From: Pseudomonadales bacterium
GTDB taxonomy: Bacteria > Pseudomonadota > Gammaproteobacteria > Pseudomonadales > DT-91
Direction: 5' to 3'
Assembly (NCBI GenBank): GCA_013215055.1
Contig: JABSRQ010000008.1
Span: forward strand, 1-64,000
DNA length: 64,000 nt
Below are positions 29,631-40,837 of the stretch, in pieces. The position numbers were made by a program, and so were the translations under genes. The first letter of the stretch is position 1. The number at the start of each line of letters is the position of its first letter. The notes below the pieces were generated by a model. It saw nothing but the letters and a program-made list of their open reading frames with translations, had not been told where the DNA came from and ran no database searches.

Positions 29631-30056
29631 ATGGCCATTGAACGCACTTTTTCTATTGTGAAACCCGATGCTATCGCCAATAACAACTTGGGCGACATTC
29701 TTTCACGTTTTGAAAAGAGCGGCCTGCAAGTGATTGCTGCGAAAATGATGCAACTGGATGAAGCCAAAGCCGGTGGTTTTTATGCCGAACATGAAGGCCG
29801 CCCTTTTTACCCGTCTTTAGTTGAATTTATGACGTCTGGCCCAGTATTAGTTCAGGTTTTAGAGGGCGAAAATGCCATTTTAGCCAACCGTGAATTAATG
29901 GGGGCTACCAATCCAGAAGATGCCGCTGAAGGCACTTTACGTAAAGACTTCGCCGAGTCTATGGGGCGTAATGCGGTACACGGCTCTGATTCTCCTGAAT
30001 CAGCAGCACGTGAAATTGCTTATTTCTTTGCTGAAAATGAAATTTTTTCGCGCTAA
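29631..30056 (+). CDS. ndk: Nucleoside diphosphate kinase
   Basis: Transfers the gamma phosphate from ATP to other NDPs through a phosphohistidine. The active-site histidine is H117 in [12 protein letters not shown], with the N-terminal [12 protein letters not shown] motif. The 141 aa match the usual length. CTTGGAGA precedes the start. A TATAAT (29586-29591) lies 39 nt upstream of the start codon's ribosome binding region but no good -35 was found, so an independent promoter is only possible. Confidence 0.98.
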   Translation: MAIERTFSIVKPDAIANNNLGDILSRFEKSGLQVIAAKMMQLDEAKAGGFYAEHEGRPFYPSLVEFMTSGPVLVQVLEGENAILANRELMGATNPEDAAEGTLRKDFAESMGRNAVHGSDSPESAAREIAYFFAENEIFSR

Positions 30057-30074
30057 TCCTTTAAAGAGTTTTTT

Positions 30075-31247
30075 ATGATTTCAGATGCTGTAAAAGAAGG
30101 CCTAGCGCCATTTGTTGATTCCGATACTGGCAAAGTGAACTTGCTGGGTCTTTCTGATGAGCGAATGGAAGCTTTCTTTGCGGTATTGGGCGAAAAACGT
30201 TTTCGCGCCCAGCAGGTCATGAAGTGGATGCATCATCGAGGGGCTGAATCTATCGATGATATGACCGATATCAGTAAAAAGATGCGGGCAATCCTAAATG
30301 ACATCGCCGAGATTAAAGCGCCTGAAATTGTCTCCCAGCTAGAATCCAAAGACGGTACACGTAAATGGGTGATACGTGTAGCAGGCGGCAGCTGTGTGGA
30401 AACCGTATTTATTCCCGATGGTGATAGGGGCACCTTATGTGTGTCGTCGCAGGTGGGTTGTTCGCTGGATTGCAGTTTCTGCTCTACCGGAAAACAAGGC
30501 TTTATGCGTGATTTAAGCTGTGCTGAAATTATTGGCCAAGTCTGGTTGGCGGCAAAATCCTATGATTCTTTAGCCACCAATGCCAAACGCCGCATCACCA
30601 ATGTTGTGATGATGGGCATGGGTGAACCCTTGCTGAATTTTGATAATGTGGTTGATGCCATGAATTTAATGCGTAGCGACTATGGCTACGGTATCTCCAA
30701 ACGCAGGGTCACGTTAAGTACCTCGGGCGTGGTGAATCAGCTGCAGCGCCTAAGTGCCGTTACCGATGTGTCGCTGGCGATTTCCCTACATGCAGCGAAT
30801 GATGAGCTGCGTGATCAGCTGGTGCCTATCAATAAAAAATACCCTATTGCGGTTTTATTGGATGCCTGCCGCCAATATATGGCCGATTTACCGGACTCTC
30901 ATCGTGTGACCACCGTGGAGTATACGCTGATTAATGGTATCAATGATTCCATGGATCAGGCCAGAGAATTGGCTGTGCTATTAAAAGATTTTCCCTGCAA
31001 AATTAATCTGATTCCTTTTAACCCGTTTCCGCTATCAGATTATACCCGGCCCAGTAAATCGGCGGTGTATCGGTTTCAAACCATATTGATAGAGGCCGGT
31101 TTTATTGCCCCTATACGCACAACGCGTGGTGATGATATTGATGCGGCCTGTGGTCAGTTGGTTGGGCAGGTAGCCGATAAAACCAAGCGTAGTCAGCGCC
31201 ATAGAGCGGCCGCTGAAGAGAAAATAAGAATAATAACCCAGGCTTAA
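30075..31247 (+). CDS. rlmN: Dual-specificity 23S rRNA / tRNA adenine-C2 methyltransferase RlmN
   Basis: A radical SAM enzyme that methylates A2503 of 23S rRNA and A37 of some tRNAs. The CxxxCxxC cluster motif is CSLDCSFC within [20 protein letters not shown] (about residues 127-146). The resolving cysteine near the C-terminus is in [25 protein letters not shown] is the SAM-binding GEP motif. 390 aa. It is one of several Fe-S enzymes in the window that depend on the suf operon. It is 18 nt from ndk. Confidence 0.97.
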   Translation: MISDAVKEGLAPFVDSDTGKVNLLGLSDERMEAFFAVLGEKRFRAQQVMKWMHHRGAESIDDMTDISKKMRAILNDIAEIKAPEIVSQLESKDGTRKWVIRVAGGSCVETVFIPDGDRGTLCVSSQVGCSLDCSFCSTGKQGFMRDLSCAEIIGQVWLAAKSYDSLATNAKRRITNVVMMGMGEPLLNFDNVVDAMNLMRSDYGYGISKRRVTLSTSGVVNQLQRLSAVTDVSLAISLHAANDELRDQLVPINKKYPIAVLLDACRQYMADLPDSHRVTTVEYTLINGINDSMDQARELAVLLKDFPCKINLIPFNPFPLSDYTRPSKSAVYRFQTILIEAGFIAPIRTTRGDDIDAACGQLVGQVADKTKRSQRHRAAAEEKIRIITQA

Positions 31248-31252
31248 ATGGA

Positions 31253-32038
31253 ATGAACCGAATGTTGTCACTACGTATTTTCTTGCTGGCTTTATTGCCG
31301 CTGTTTCTTGTCAGCTGTGTGACGACAGAAGAAACCCTGTTTCCCAAGAGTGCCAGCAAGGAGAAGGAGGTTGAGGCCAGAGTTCAGATTGCCGTGTTGT
31401 ATTTGCAAGAAGGCAAACCGGATATGGCCTTGGTGCATTTAAAAGATGCGCTAGATGTGGATCCAAAATCAGCTAGGGTGAATGAAGTGACGGCCTTATG
31501 TCTGGAGAAAACCGGTGAATATGATAGAGCCAATAAACACTTTAAAAAAATGCTGAAGGAAAAGCCCGAATATACACGTGGTCGCTCTAATTATGCGTCG
31601 TATTTGATGCGCAGAGGCGATTATGAAACGGCTTATAAAGAATTTAAAATCGTGGTTGATGATATCTATTTCAAGGGCCGGGCTATTGCATTTAAACAAC
31701 TGGGTTATAGTGCCGCGAAGATTGGTAAACATGATGAAGTGGAACCCGCTTATGAGCGTGCAGTCGCTTTAGATAGCAGTTTATATACAGCCAAGATAGA
31801 GCTGGCTGAAATCAAATTTGATAATAAAGAGTATGCCCAGGCGCAGGAGTATTTAGATGGTTACCGTAAACAGGTTCGACCTGCCAGTGCCAAGGCTTTA
31901 CTTTTAGGTATTAAATTGGCACGGATATATGAAGACCGAAATGATGAGGCCAGTTTTGCATTGGTCTTAAAAAATCTGTATCCTAGATCAGCAGAATATT
32001 TAGAATATATCAAGAAAATACGTGATAATAAAACCTGA
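31253..32038 (+). CDS. pilW: Type IV pilus biogenesis lipoprotein PilW/PilF
   Basis: A TPR-repeat outer-membrane lipoprotein that helps the PilQ secretin assemble in type IV pilus systems. The signal peptide ends in lipobox LVSC (C22). TPR units follow from about residue 38 to 240 (for example PDMALVHLKDALDVDPKSA and GEYDRANKHFKKMLKEKPEY). The 261 aa and the neighbours (rlmN upstream; rodZ, ispG downstream) are the usual gammaproteobacterial context. The start may be M1 or M4. Confidence 0.92.
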   Translation: MNRMLSLRIFLLALLPLFLVSCVTTEETLFPKSASKEKEVEARVQIAVLYLQEGKPDMALVHLKDALDVDPKSARVNEVTALCLEKTGEYDRANKHFKKMLKEKPEYTRGRSNYASYLMRRGDYETAYKEFKIVVDDIYFKGRAIAFKQLGYSAAKIGKHDEVEPAYERAVALDSSLYTAKIELAEIKFDNKEYAQAQEYLDGYRKQVRPASAKALLLGIKLARIYEDRNDEASFALVLKNLYPRSAEYLEYIKKIRDNKT

Positions 32039-32077
32039 GTGATAAACCGGGTGCAGACATAAAGAGTCCAGTTTTAA

Positions 32078-32929
32078 GTGGTAGACGTAGAAAAAGGTGG
32101 TGATGTAAGACCGCCTCATCAGCAATTAAAAGATGCACGCATATGTCAGTCCAAGACGTGTGAGGATGTTGCTGCTGCGTTAAATATACCCGTTGCAACC
32201 ATCAAAACCCTTGAACTTGGCCAGTTTGAAAAACTGCATGGTGAGGCCTTTGTCACCGGTTATATGCGCGCCTATGCAACGTTCCTGGCATTTCCACCGG
32301 CTCAAAGCCAGCAGTTAATTCAGCAGTATCTATTACAATCCCGTGCTATCAACGCTGTTGAACAGTATCAAGAGCCTGCGATGTATAGCGCACGTTTAAG
32401 TCAAAGCTTTCAGCATAAAGAAAATAAAACCGCGTATGGTTTGGCGGCAGCGATGACATTGGTTGTTATGATGGGCATTTTCTCGGTGGATGAAGCCGAT
32501 AAACCTCAGCCTGCTATAGCCTCAGATGATATTCATCTGCAGACAGAGGCGGGGACAACGGTGATTACGTCGGTGCAGAAATTGCCGCAAGATAATCCCA
32601 CACAAGATATTTTACCTATCGTAACGGTGGAGGAAGTGGATGTGGTTTTATCTGCAGGTAGTTTGGCAGAATTACCCTCGGCTACGTTAAAATCCCATTT
32701 ATCCTTCCAATTCAGTGCCCCATGCTGGGTTGAAATCCTTGATGGTGACGGTAAAAGCATTTATGCCTCACTGCAAAAATCTCAGCAAAAGCTGCAATTA
32801 TCTGGAAAACCTCCATTTCGCATCACTTTGGGATATGCACCCGGTGTTGAGCTCAGCTATAATGGCCAGCCTGTAGATTTAAACGCTGAAAAAGCGGATC
32901 TTGTTAAGTTGGTGCTTGGAAACTCTTAA
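32078..32929 (+). CDS. rodZ: RodZ-like cytoskeleton / cell-shape protein
   Basis: A RodZ-family protein linking MreB to the elongation machinery. The N-terminal Cro/C1-type helix-turn-helix (about residues 15-80, with LKDARICQSKTCEDVAAALN and ALLELGQ-like TLELGQFEKLHGEAFVTGYM) is followed by one membrane helix (YGLAAAMTLVVMMGIFSV, about 110-127). A C-terminal periplasmic beta domain (DUF4115; SAPCWVEILDGDG) follows. The start is GTG 32078; the frame is closed by a stop shortly before it. 283 aa. Context pilW-rodZ-ispG is standard. Confidence 0.93.
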   Translation: MVDVEKGGDVRPPHQQLKDARICQSKTCEDVAAALNIPVATIKTLELGQFEKLHGEAFVTGYMRAYATFLAFPPAQSQQLIQQYLLQSRAINAVEQYQEPAMYSARLSQSFQHKENKTAYGLAAAMTLVVMMGIFSVDEADKPQPAIASDDIHLQTEAGTTVITSVQKLPQDNPTQDILPIVTVEEVDVVLSAGSLAELPSATLKSHLSFQFSAPCWVEILDGDGKSIYASLQKSQQKLQLSGKPPFRITLGYAPGVELSYNGQPVDLNAEKADLVKLVLGNS

Positions 32930-32932
32930 ATC

Positions 32933-34045
32933 ATGAAATTTGAATCCCCGATTGTCCGCCGCAAGTCGCGTCAGATCATGGTCGGCAATGTAGCTGTAGG
33001 TGGCGATGCGCCCATCAGTGTACAGAGCATGACCAATACCGAGACCACCGATGTCGCAGCCACTGTAGCGCAGATTAAACAATTAGAAGACGCGGGTGTG
33101 GATATTGTGCGGGTTTCCGTGCCTTCCATGGAAGCTGCCGAGTCTTTTGGTGAGATAAAAAAATTGGTTGATGTGCCTTTAGTTGCCGATATTCATTTTG
33201 ATTATAAAATTGCGTTAAGAGTGGCGGAACTAGGCGTAGATTGCCTGCGTATCAATCCGGGTAATATAGGCCGCGAAGATAGAATTAAAGCGGTGATCGA
33301 TGCGGCGGTTAAACATGGTATCCCGATTCGTATCGGGGTTAATGCAGGTTCCCTGGAAAAAGATTTACAGAGAAAATACCCTGAACCTAATGCCGATGCG
33401 ATGGTCGAATCGGCGATGCGTCATGTCGGTATCTTGCAAAAATACGGTTTTGAAAATTTTAAAGTCAGTGTTAAAGCCTCCAATGTCTTTATGGCGATCG
33501 AAGCTTATAGAAAGCTGGCGGTGTTAATCGATCAACCTATTCATTTAGGCATCACCGAAGCCGGTGCTTTACGCTCAGGCACGGTTAAATCGGCTGTAGG
33601 TCTGGGTGCATTATTAATGGATGGTATCGGAGACACCTTACGGGTCTCCTTAGCTGCTGACCCCGTTGAAGAAGTCAAAGTAGGCTTTGATATTTTAAGG
33701 TCTCTGGGTCTGCGTACCAAGGGTATTAATTTTATTGCCTGCCCCAGTTGTTCACGTCAGAACTTCGATGTGATCAGTACCGTCAATGAATTAGAGCGGC
33801 GCTTGGAAGATATTAAAACCCCATTGGATGTGGCGATTATTGGCTGTATTGTTAATGGGCCCGGTGAGGCCAAGGCGGTTGATATCGGTTTAACCGGTGG
33901 TACACCTAATAACTTGGTGTATGTGGATGGAAAACCTGATCATAAGCTAAAAGCCGATGAATTGGTGGATGCGTTAGAGAAACGGGTACGTGAAAAGGTG
34001 GCTGAAAAAGAAGCTGCTGAGCAAAATATTATCCACAAGGCTTGA
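32933..34045 (+). CDS. ispG: 4-hydroxy-3-methylbut-2-en-1-yl diphosphate synthase
   Basis: The penultimate enzyme of the MEP isoprenoid pathway, a [4Fe-4S] enzyme. The cluster cysteines are C270 and C273 in [10 protein letters not shown] and one in [10 protein letters not shown]. The N-terminal TIM barrel begins with [14 protein letters not shown]. The 370 aa match E. coli IspG (372 aa). It follows rodZ by 3 nt and precedes hisS by 7 nt. Confidence 0.98.
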   Translation: MKFESPIVRRKSRQIMVGNVAVGGDAPISVQSMTNTETTDVAATVAQIKQLEDAGVDIVRVSVPSMEAAESFGEIKKLVDVPLVADIHFDYKIALRVAELGVDCLRINPGNIGREDRIKAVIDAAVKHGIPIRIGVNAGSLEKDLQRKYPEPNADAMVESAMRHVGILQKYGFENFKVSVKASNVFMAIEAYRKLAVLIDQPIHLGITEAGALRSGTVKSAVGLGALLMDGIGDTLRVSLAADPVEEVKVGFDILRSLGLRTKGINFIACPSCSRQNFDVISTVNELERRLEDIKTPLDVAIIGCIVNGPGEAKAVDIGLTGGTPNNLVYVDGKPDHKLKADELVDALEKRVREKVAEKEAAEQNIIHKA

Positions 34046-34052
34046 TAGAACG

Positions 34053-35357
34053 ATGGCAAAAAAAGCAAAAAGCATTCAAAACATCAAAGGCATGCCGGAT
34101 ATTTTACCCAGCGTTTCCGGCCAGTGGCAGTATCTGGAAAAGACGCTGGCTGACATGATGGCAGGTTACGGTTATCGTGAAATTCGTATGCCGATTGTTG
34201 AATCTACCGATTTATTTAAGCGTTCCATTGGTGAAGTGACCGATATTGTCGAAAAGGAAATGTATACCTTTTCAGATAGGAATAATGAATCCCTGACCTT
34301 ACGCCCAGAAGGTACCGCAGGTTGCGTACGTGCGGCTTTGCAAAATGGTTTATTGGATAATCAGGCCCAGCAGCGTTTATGGTATCAGGGGCCGATGTTC
34401 CGTTATGAGAAACCCCAAAAAGGCCGTCAACGTCAGTTTAATCAGATGGGTGTTGAAACTTTTGGTATTGCCACGCCGGATATCGATGCCGAGTTGATTA
34501 CGATTGCCTGGCGTTTCTTGCAGAAGCTGGGCCTTACCGAACATGTTAAACTTGAAATCAATAGCATAGGCTCGTTAGATGCACGGAATGCATTTAAAGC
34601 CGCCTTGGTTGAATATCTTAGCGTCTTTAAAGATGACTTGGATGAAGATAGCCAACGTCGACTGGATAGCAATCCATTACGCATTCTAGATTCCAAGTCA
34701 GAAAAAACTCAGGCTATACTGGTTAATGCACCTGATTTACACGACTTTTTAGATGATGAATCCAAGCAGGATTTCCAGCAATTATGTCAAATGTTAGATG
34801 CAGTGGACATTAGATATACGGTAAATAACCGTCTGGTACGTGGTCTGGATTATTATAATAAAACCGTGTTTGAATGGGTAACGACTGACCTAGGCGCGCA
34901 AGGTACCATATGTGCTGGTGGCCGCTACGATAGTTTAGTTGAGCAGCTAGGTGGGAAATCGGTGCCAGCAGTCGGTTTTGCGATGGGTGTTGAGCGTTTA
35001 AACTTATTACTTGATACCGTGAATCCGATTCAAAATGACCCGCAGCAAGTGGATGTTTATTTCATTATTTCAGGTGACAATGCTACGGTGAGGCAGGCAA
35101 TGGTCATGGCCGAGAATTTACGCCAAGCAATGCCGCAGCTTAAAATGATAAGCCACTGCGGTGGTGGTAGTTTTAAAAGCCAGATGAAAAAGGCGGATAA
35201 GAGTGGTGCAAAAATCGCTCTGATTGCAGGTTCCGATGAAGTAGAAAAATCCGAAGTGAGCATCAAACCGTTACGGGGCGAATTCGGCGAAGGACAAAAA
35301 ACGGTTGCCGTGCAAGATCTGGCTAGCCTACTGACATCAATGTTGTCAGATAAATAG
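34053..35357 (+). CDS. hisS: Histidyl-tRNA synthetase
   Basis: A class II aminoacyl-tRNA synthetase charging tRNA-His. Motif 1 is around [19 protein letters not shown], motif 2 in [21 protein letters not shown] (here from MFRYEKP to QFNQ), and the HisA motif is in [15 protein letters not shown]. Motif 3 is [12 protein letters not shown] 34053 gives 434 aa and starts [19 protein letters not shown], the family's usual beginning; the open frame upstream overlaps ispG and is not used. Confidence 0.98.
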   Translation: MAKKAKSIQNIKGMPDILPSVSGQWQYLEKTLADMMAGYGYREIRMPIVESTDLFKRSIGEVTDIVEKEMYTFSDRNNESLTLRPEGTAGCVRAALQNGLLDNQAQQRLWYQGPMFRYEKPQKGRQRQFNQMGVETFGIATPDIDAELITIAWRFLQKLGLTEHVKLEINSIGSLDARNAFKAALVEYLSVFKDDLDEDSQRRLDSNPLRILDSKSEKTQAILVNAPDLHDFLDDESKQDFQQLCQMLDAVDIRYTVNNRLVRGLDYYNKTVFEWVTTDLGAQGTICAGGRYDSLVEQLGGKSVPAVGFAMGVERLNLLLDTVNPIQNDPQQVDVYFIISGDNATVRQAMVMAENLRQAMPQLKMISHCGGGSFKSQMKKADKSGAKIALIAGSDEVEKSEVSIKPLRGEFGEGQKTVAVQDLASLLTSMLSDK

Positions 35358-35379
35358 ATAATAAATAGGAGTTTTTTAC

Positions 35380-36066
35380 GTGGATACATATCGTACAGAA
35401 GAAGAACAAATCGCAGCGATTAGAAAATTCGCCGGTGAACACGGTGTAAAAATTATAACCGCTATTGTGGTCGCTATTGCGTTATTTTTTGGCGTGCAAA
35501 ACTGGCAAAAATCTCAGTTACAATCGAAAGAGAATGCGAGTTTTCTGTATAATGAATTAAGTACCGCGATTACTGCCGGTAGCGATATGACGGCTGAAAA
35601 TAGATCCGCCTTCGATGTGGCTTATGCCAGTTTAATGGCCGACCATAGTGGCTCGATTTATGCCAGCTATGCTTCTTTATTTAAAGCTAAGCTGGATGTT
35701 GAAGCCGGTGAATTAACTAAAGCCGAGCAGAGTTTACAGTGGGTTGTGGATGCGAACTTCAATAAAAACATCACCGCATTAGCGGTTTTACGTTTAGCCA
35801 GAGTTAAATCAGCCAATGGCCAGCGTGATGTAGCATTAGGTTTATTGGCAAAAGATGCAGGACCTTTTACATCGGCTTATGAAGAGGCGAAAGGCGATAT
35901 TTATTTATTACAAGATAAAAACCCTGAAGCTTTGATCGCCTATAAAAAAGCGCAGGATTTAAAAGCCCAGGGCATGTCTATGGGCAGTCAAATGCTGAAA
36001 ATGAAAGTAGAAGCGTTGGATGATTCACAGCAAGATAAATTATTTCCTAAAACTGCAGCTAAATAA
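35380..36066 (+). CDS. yfgM: YfgM-like ancillary SecYEG translocon protein
   Basis: A single-pass inner-membrane protein with a periplasmic TPR-like domain, associated with SecYEG and the PpiD chaperone in E. coli. The N-terminal EEEQIAAIRKFAGEHG is followed by the membrane helix (about 22-39) and helical repeats. The start is GTG 35380, with AGGAG at 35367-35371. 228 aa. The position between hisS and bamB is conserved. Its stop codon sits in the loop of a perfect 11-bp hairpin (36050-36077). Confidence 0.9.
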   Translation: MDTYRTEEEQIAAIRKFAGEHGVKIITAIVVAIALFFGVQNWQKSQLQSKENASFLYNELSTAITAGSDMTAENRSAFDVAYASLMADHSGSIYASYASLFKAKLDVEAGELTKAEQSLQWVVDANFNKNITALAVLRLARVKSANGQRDVALGLLAKDAGPFTSAYEEAKGDIYLLQDKNPEALIAYKKAQDLKAQGMSMGSQMLKMKVEALDDSQQDKLFPKTAAK

Positions 36067-36077
36067 AGCTGCAGTTT
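36050..36077. repeat. Perfect 11-bp hairpin spanning the yfgM stop codon
   Basis: AAACTGCAGCT (36050-36060) and AGCTGCAGTTT (36067-36077) are perfectly complementary around a 6-nt AAATAA loop that holds the TAA stop. No T-run follows directly; the first is about 17 nt downstream. It may be a weak terminator or an mRNA-processing/stability hairpin between yfgM and bamB. Confidence 0.65.
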
Positions 36078-36134
36078 AACATCCTGTATTTATGTTTTTT
36101 TGTATTGTCTGTAAGTAGCTAGATAGGTAGCGTT

Positions 36135-37457
36135 TTGAAAAACTGTTTTTCTAGAACAAACCGTATTTTAAGCACCGCATCACTTGCGGTGGTGTTGTTT
36201 TTGTCTGCCTGTAGTTCCAGCAAGCATAAAGATTTGCAACCGCTGGAATTAGCCGATTTTAATACCGCACTTAAAATAGAAACCTTATGGGACAGGCCTA
36301 TAGGTAGTCTGGGTCAATATTACCATCAGTTTAAACTAGCCGTTGATGCGCAGTACCTTTATACCGCCTCTGAAACCGGAAAAGTCTATCAGTTAGATAA
36401 AATGACCGGGGAAAAACGCTGGAAAGTTTCACTCGATGTCGACTTAACCGCCGGTGTCGCCATCGATGATAATAATGTGTATGTCGGTGCCCGAGATGGG
36501 GCGATTATCGCTTTATCTAAAGAGAATGGCGAACAAGTTTGGAGTGCAAAACTCAGCAGTGAACCGGTGTCAGCCCCAAGCCTTTATCAAGAACATTTGG
36601 TGGTGCAGCTATCTAACGGTCAGGTATATAACTTAAATACGGCCGATGGCGAAGTGCGTTGGGTGTTTGATGGGCATGTGCCAGCGTTAACAATAAGAGG
36701 CACCGGTCAGGCGGTATTTTTTGGTGAGTTTGTGGCGGTGGGGTTAGCCAATGGTAAACTAGCTATTTTGGATCAGACAACAGGTCAGCTGCGTTGGGAA
36801 AATAAGGTCGGTATCGCACAGGGTGATACCGAGATTGAACGTATCGTGGATGTTGATACCCAACCTTCTTTATTGGACAACAAACTTTTTGCGGTAAGTT
36901 ATCAAGGTCGAGTGGTCGCCTATGACTTACAAACAGGGCGTACCATCTGGGCCGAAGATGAATCCAGTTATAAAGATTTAACCACCGGTTTTGGCAGTGT
37001 ATATGTGACCAGTGATGAGGCGATGATTACCGCTTATGATCAGAATAATGGTGAGATAAAATGGATTAATGAAGATCTATTGCGGCGCAAGTTAAGTTCT
37101 CCAACGCCGGTGAGTAGTTATTTGGTTATCGCCGATTACGATGGTTATTTACATGTTATTTCTCAGGTTGATGGCAAGATGGTTGCGCGTACCCGCGTTG
37201 ATGTTTTGGCACGTAAATGCTTCTGCCGTAATACTCGATTAAGCAATGTTTGGCGTCTGATTAATAAGTCCAGCGGCGTGAGATCAGCTATCTTAGCCGA
37301 TGGTAACCGTTTTTATGCGGTAGCCAATAACGGTAAATTAAAGGCGTATAAAATCGGTGATAGCATCGAAAATGCGGATAACCTGATTAAAGTACCGTAT
37401 AGACACTTTAATAAAGCGCCGATCAAAAAACGCACATCAAAAAAAATCACTGAATAG
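36135..37457 (+). CDS. bamB: Outer membrane protein assembly lipoprotein BamB
   Basis: A beta-propeller lipoprotein of the BAM complex that inserts outer-membrane barrels. The signal peptide has lipobox LSAC (C26). PQQ-like propeller blades follow, with motifs such as [19 protein letters not shown] and [15 protein letters not shown]. The start is TTG 36135; no ATG or GTG is usable upstream. Two oddities: about 22 residues (nt 37203-37268, including KCFC) interrupt the last blade where homologues run straight from VD to SSG, and a basic ~33-residue tail follows the propeller. 440 aa against 392 in E. coli. Confidence 0.93.
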   Translation: MKNCFSRTNRILSTASLAVVLFLSACSSSKHKDLQPLELADFNTALKIETLWDRPIGSLGQYYHQFKLAVDAQYLYTASETGKVYQLDKMTGEKRWKVSLDVDLTAGVAIDDNNVYVGARDGAIIALSKENGEQVWSAKLSSEPVSAPSLYQEHLVVQLSNGQVYNLNTADGEVRWVFDGHVPALTIRGTGQAVFFGEFVAVGLANGKLAILDQTTGQLRWENKVGIAQGDTEIERIVDVDTQPSLLDNKLFAVSYQGRVVAYDLQTGRTIWAEDESSYKDLTTGFGSVYVTSDEAMITAYDQNNGEIKWINEDLLRRKLSSPTPVSSYLVIADYDGYLHVISQVDGKMVARTRVDVLARKCFCRNTRLSNVWRLINKSSGVRSAILADGNRFYAVANNGKLKAYKIGDSIENADNLIKVPYRHFNKAPIKKRTSKKITE

Positions 37458-37494
37458 AAACTACGCCAAACGTAGACTTTCTTTTGGAAAAAAC

Positions 37495-38913
37495 ATGTTA
37501 CCTGTCGTTGCCCTTGTGGGCCGCCCCAATGTTGGAAAATCAACACTCTTCAATCGGATTACCAAGACCCGTGATGCGCTTGTGGCTAACTATTCGGGTT
37601 TAACTCGCGATAGGAAATATGGCGAAGCGTATTATGACGAACGTCGTTTTATGTTGGTGGATACCGGCGGTTTGACTGAGAAAGAAAGAGCCGGTATTGA
37701 TAAAGAGATGGCCACTCAATCTTTATTGGCCATTATAGAAGCTGATGTTGTGCTTCTGTTGGTGGATGCGCGTGCCGGTTTGATGGCGGATGATGAATGG
37801 ATTATCGCGCAGCTGCGTGCGCAGGAAAAACCTTTTTTACTGGTAGTGAATAAAACCGACGGCATTAATTTAGATATCGCCACCGCTGAATTCTTTAGGA
37901 TAGGTGCAGAAAAAATCTACCCGGTTACCGCAACCCATGGTCGAGGTGTGCAAAACTTGATGGATGATGTGGTTGCATTATTTCCCGCCGAAGACGATAC
38001 CCCAAGGCCTACCTCTACAGGTATTAAAATCGGTATTGTTGGGCGTCCTAATGTCGGTAAGTCAACGTTAGTTAATCGCATGTTAGGTGAAGAGCGCGTG
38101 GTTGTATATGATCAGCCTGGCACCACCAGAGACAGTATTTACATTAACTACGAGCGCCATGATAAACCTTATACATTGATCGATACCGCAGGTGTTAGGC
38201 GTAAAAGAAGTGTATACGAGACGGTTGAAAAATTCTCAATCGTTAAAACCTTGCAAGCCATTGATGATGCCAATGTTGTGGTGTTAGTGGTTGATGGCCA
38301 TGAAAACCTGGTTGAGCAAGATCTGCATATTTTAAGTTTGTGTATTCAATCGGGCCGCGCCTTGGTTATTGCGGTTAATAAATGGGATGGTATCGATAAT
38401 GATCAACGTGAACGTATTAAAAAAGAGTTAGATCGGCGTTTAAACTTTATCGATTATGCCGAAATTCACTTTATCTCAGCCTTACATGGCACCGGTGTAG
38501 GTAACCTGTATGAAGCCATAGAGAAAGCCCATGATTCAGCTACGCGAAAATTACAAACCAAGCGTTTAACCGAGATTCTTGAGGTGGCTGTGGATCAGCA
38601 TCAGCCTCCTCTGGTTTCGGGGCGTAGAATTAAATTACGTTATGCACATGCCGGTGGCTCCAACCCACCAGTGATTGTTATTCATGGTAATCAAACCAAT
38701 AAGTTGCCGGATAGTTACCGTCGCTACTTGGAAAAAACCTATAGGCGTGAATTAAACCTCTGGGGCACGCCGGTTAAGTTAGAATTTAAAACCGGTGATA
38801 ACCCGTTTTCTGATAGAGCCAATAAATTCTCTACCAAGGAGAAGTTTAAACGTGAACGTTTGGAGAAAAATCGTAAACGTGGCAAAGATAAAAAAAGAAA
38901 GGGTTCTAAGTAG
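37495..38913 (+). CDS. der: Ribosome-associated GTPase Der (EngA)
   Basis: An essential GTPase for 50S subunit maturation. Two tandem G domains are seen, with P-loops [14 protein letters not shown] (residue 8) and [14 protein letters not shown] (about 182) and G3 motifs DTGG and DTAG. NKTD and NKWD give base specificity. A C-terminal KH-like domain and a strongly basic tail ([19 protein letters not shown]) end the protein. 472 aa. It closes the pilW-to-der run. Confidence 0.98.
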   Translation: MLPVVALVGRPNVGKSTLFNRITKTRDALVANYSGLTRDRKYGEAYYDERRFMLVDTGGLTEKERAGIDKEMATQSLLAIIEADVVLLLVDARAGLMADDEWIIAQLRAQEKPFLLVVNKTDGINLDIATAEFFRIGAEKIYPVTATHGRGVQNLMDDVVALFPAEDDTPRPTSTGIKIGIVGRPNVGKSTLVNRMLGEERVVVYDQPGTTRDSIYINYERHDKPYTLIDTAGVRRKRSVYETVEKFSIVKTLQAIDDANVVVLVVDGHENLVEQDLHILSLCIQSGRALVIAVNKWDGIDNDQRERIKKELDRRLNFIDYAEIHFISALHGTGVGNLYEAIEKAHDSATRKLQTKRLTEILEVAVDQHQPPLVSGRRIKLRYAHAGGSNPPVIVIHGNQTNKLPDSYRRYLEKTYRRELNLWGTPVKLEFKTGDNPFSDRANKFSTKEKFKRERLEKNRKRGKDKKRKGSK

Positions 38914-38921
38914 CGTTGAAC

Positions 38922-38951
38922 TTGTCAAAACTAGCAAAGAGGGCGTAAAAT
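38922..38951 (+). promoter_or_regulatory. Predicted sigma-70 promoter of the Entner-Doudoroff operon
   Basis: -35 TTGTCA (38922-38927) and -10 TAAAAT (38946-38951), five of six matches each, separated by 18 bp. They lie 54 nt upstream of edd and downstream of der. No clear palindromic HexR-type operator was recognised. Confidence 0.65.
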
Positions 38952-39004
38952 TAAATAAAGCACCGCAAATGTTAAAACCACGGCAATAGCCCAAAGGTTT
39001 TTTT

Positions 39005-40810
39005 ATGTTGCACCCAACGCTGCAAAAAGTGACGACACGTATCAGACGACGTAGCCAGCCTACACGTCTGGCTTATATCGAAAAAGTGAGTCACGCCAAA
39101 CGCCATGGTGCCTCCCGGCACCATCTCTCCTGCGGCAATATAGCCCATTCCTATGCTGGCTGTAGCCGTCATGAAAAATCCCTGTTAGCCCTAGAGCGAG
39201 ATGCAAATTTCGCTATTATATCCGCCTATAATGAAATCTTGTCTGCCCACCAACCCTATGTTAAATATCCTCAACTGATTAAAGAGGCTTTACAAGAGCT
39301 GCCTGCTGTAGCGCAGTTTGCTGCCGGAGTGCCCGCCATGTGTGATGGCGTGACTCAGGGCCAGGATGGCATGGAATTATCGTTATTCAGCCGGGATGTG
39401 ATTGCGATGTCTACCGCGATAGCGCTGTCACATAATATTTTTGATGGCATTATCTGCCTGGGTATCTGCGATAAAATCGTGCCAGGATTATTAATCGGGG
39501 CCTTGGCTTTTGGTCATTTACCCGCTGTATTTATTCCGGCAGGGCCTATGCCTTCGGGCTTGGCTAATGCTGAAAAAGTGAAAGTGCGACAGCTTTACGC
39601 CGAAGGCAAAGTCGATAGAGCAGCTTTGTTATTAGTTGAAAAACAGTCTTATCACAGTGCCGGTACTTGCACCTTTTATGGCACTGCAAATTCTAATCAG
39701 ATGCTGATGGAAATCATGGGCTTGCAACTGCCCAGCAGCTCTTTTGTGCATCCTGGAACGGCGCTGCGTGATCAATTAACCCAGGCTTCCGTCAGGCAGT
39801 TAGTCAATTTAACCGCGATGCAAAACAGCTATACCCCCTTGGCCGATATCATCGATGAAAAAACCCTGGTTAATGGCATTGTTGGTTTATTAGCCACAGG
39901 GGGTTCCAGCAATCACACCATTCACCTTATTGCGATAGCCAAGGCTGCAGGCATTATTATCGATTGGCAGGATATGGCCGATTTGTCGGCAGTCGTGCCG
40001 TTATTGTGTCGTATTTACCCTAATGGCGAGGCTGATATCAACCACTTTCATGCGGCCGGTGGCATGGGCTTGCTGATACACGAACTGTTGCAGGCAGGTT
40101 TATTACATGGGGATGTTAAAACGATTTTAGCCGAAGGGGGCTTGCTGGCCTATTGTCAGGAAGCGTTTATACAAAATGATAAGCTGACATGGCGCCCTGC
40201 TCGCAAGACCACATTGGATGATGCAATTATTCGGCCGGTTAAAAACCCCTTTAGTGAACATGGCGGTTTAACATTATTAAGCGGGAATTTAGGCCGTTCG
40301 GTGATCAAAGTGTCGGCGGTGAAGCCTGAGCATAGACGAATTGAAGCAGCTGCATTGATCTTCCATCATCAAGATGAATTACAGCAGCGTTTTGATGACG
40401 GACAACTGAATCAGGATTTTATTGCCGTGCTACGATTTCAAGGTCCCAAGGCTAACGGCATGCCAGAGCTGCACAAACTAACACCGGTCTTAGGTGTACT
40501 GCAGGATAGAGGTTTTAAGGTGGCCTTAATTACCGATGGGCGTATGTCGGGGGCATCGGGGAAAATTCCGGCCGCCATTCATCTTAGCCCAGAGGCTCTG
40601 GATGCAGGCCCTATTGCCAAGTTAAAAGACGGCGATAAAATTATTTTGGATGCCAATGCCGGTAGGTTAAATGTCATGGATGAGGCGGTACTGTTGCGTG
40701 CTGCAGTTGAATCTAACAACTCCAATACACAAGGTGTAGGGCGGGAGTTATTTGCCGGCATGCGTGCTCAGGTCAGTTCGGCCGAAGAGGGTGCAAGTTT
40801 CTTTTTATAA
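39005..40810 (+). CDS. edd: 6-phosphogluconate dehydratase
   Basis: The first enzyme specific to the Entner-Doudoroff pathway: 6-phosphogluconate to KDPG. It belongs to the IlvD/Edd family with an oxygen-sensitive Fe-S cluster. Visible motifs are [30 protein letters not shown] (cluster Cys), [17 protein letters not shown] (cluster Cys) and [21 protein letters not shown] (split here). The 601 aa match the family. It begins the four-gene unit edd-zwf-pgl-eda, with its own promoter. Confidence 0.97.
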   Translation: MLHPTLQKVTTRIRRRSQPTRLAYIEKVSHAKRHGASRHHLSCGNIAHSYAGCSRHEKSLLALERDANFAIISAYNEILSAHQPYVKYPQLIKEALQELPAVAQFAAGVPAMCDGVTQGQDGMELSLFSRDVIAMSTAIALSHNIFDGIICLGICDKIVPGLLIGALAFGHLPAVFIPAGPMPSGLANAEKVKVRQLYAEGKVDRAALLLVEKQSYHSAGTCTFYGTANSNQMLMEIMGLQLPSSSFVHPGTALRDQLTQASVRQLVNLTAMQNSYTPLADIIDEKTLVNGIVGLLATGGSSNHTIHLIAIAKAAGIIIDWQDMADLSAVVPLLCRIYPNGEADINHFHAAGGMGLLIHELLQAGLLHGDVKTILAEGGLLAYCQEAFIQNDKLTWRPARKTTLDDAIIRPVKNPFSEHGGLTLLSGNLGRSVIKVSAVKPEHRRIEAAALIFHHQDELQQRFDDGQLNQDFIAVLRFQGPKANGMPELHKLTPVLGVLQDRGFKVALITDGRMSGASGKIPAAIHLSPEALDAGPIAKLKDGDKIILDANAGRLNVMDEAVLLRAAVESNNSNTQGVGRELFAGMRAQVSSAEEGASFFL

Positions 40811-40837
40811 ACACTCAATAGCGCAATAGGAGTAATC

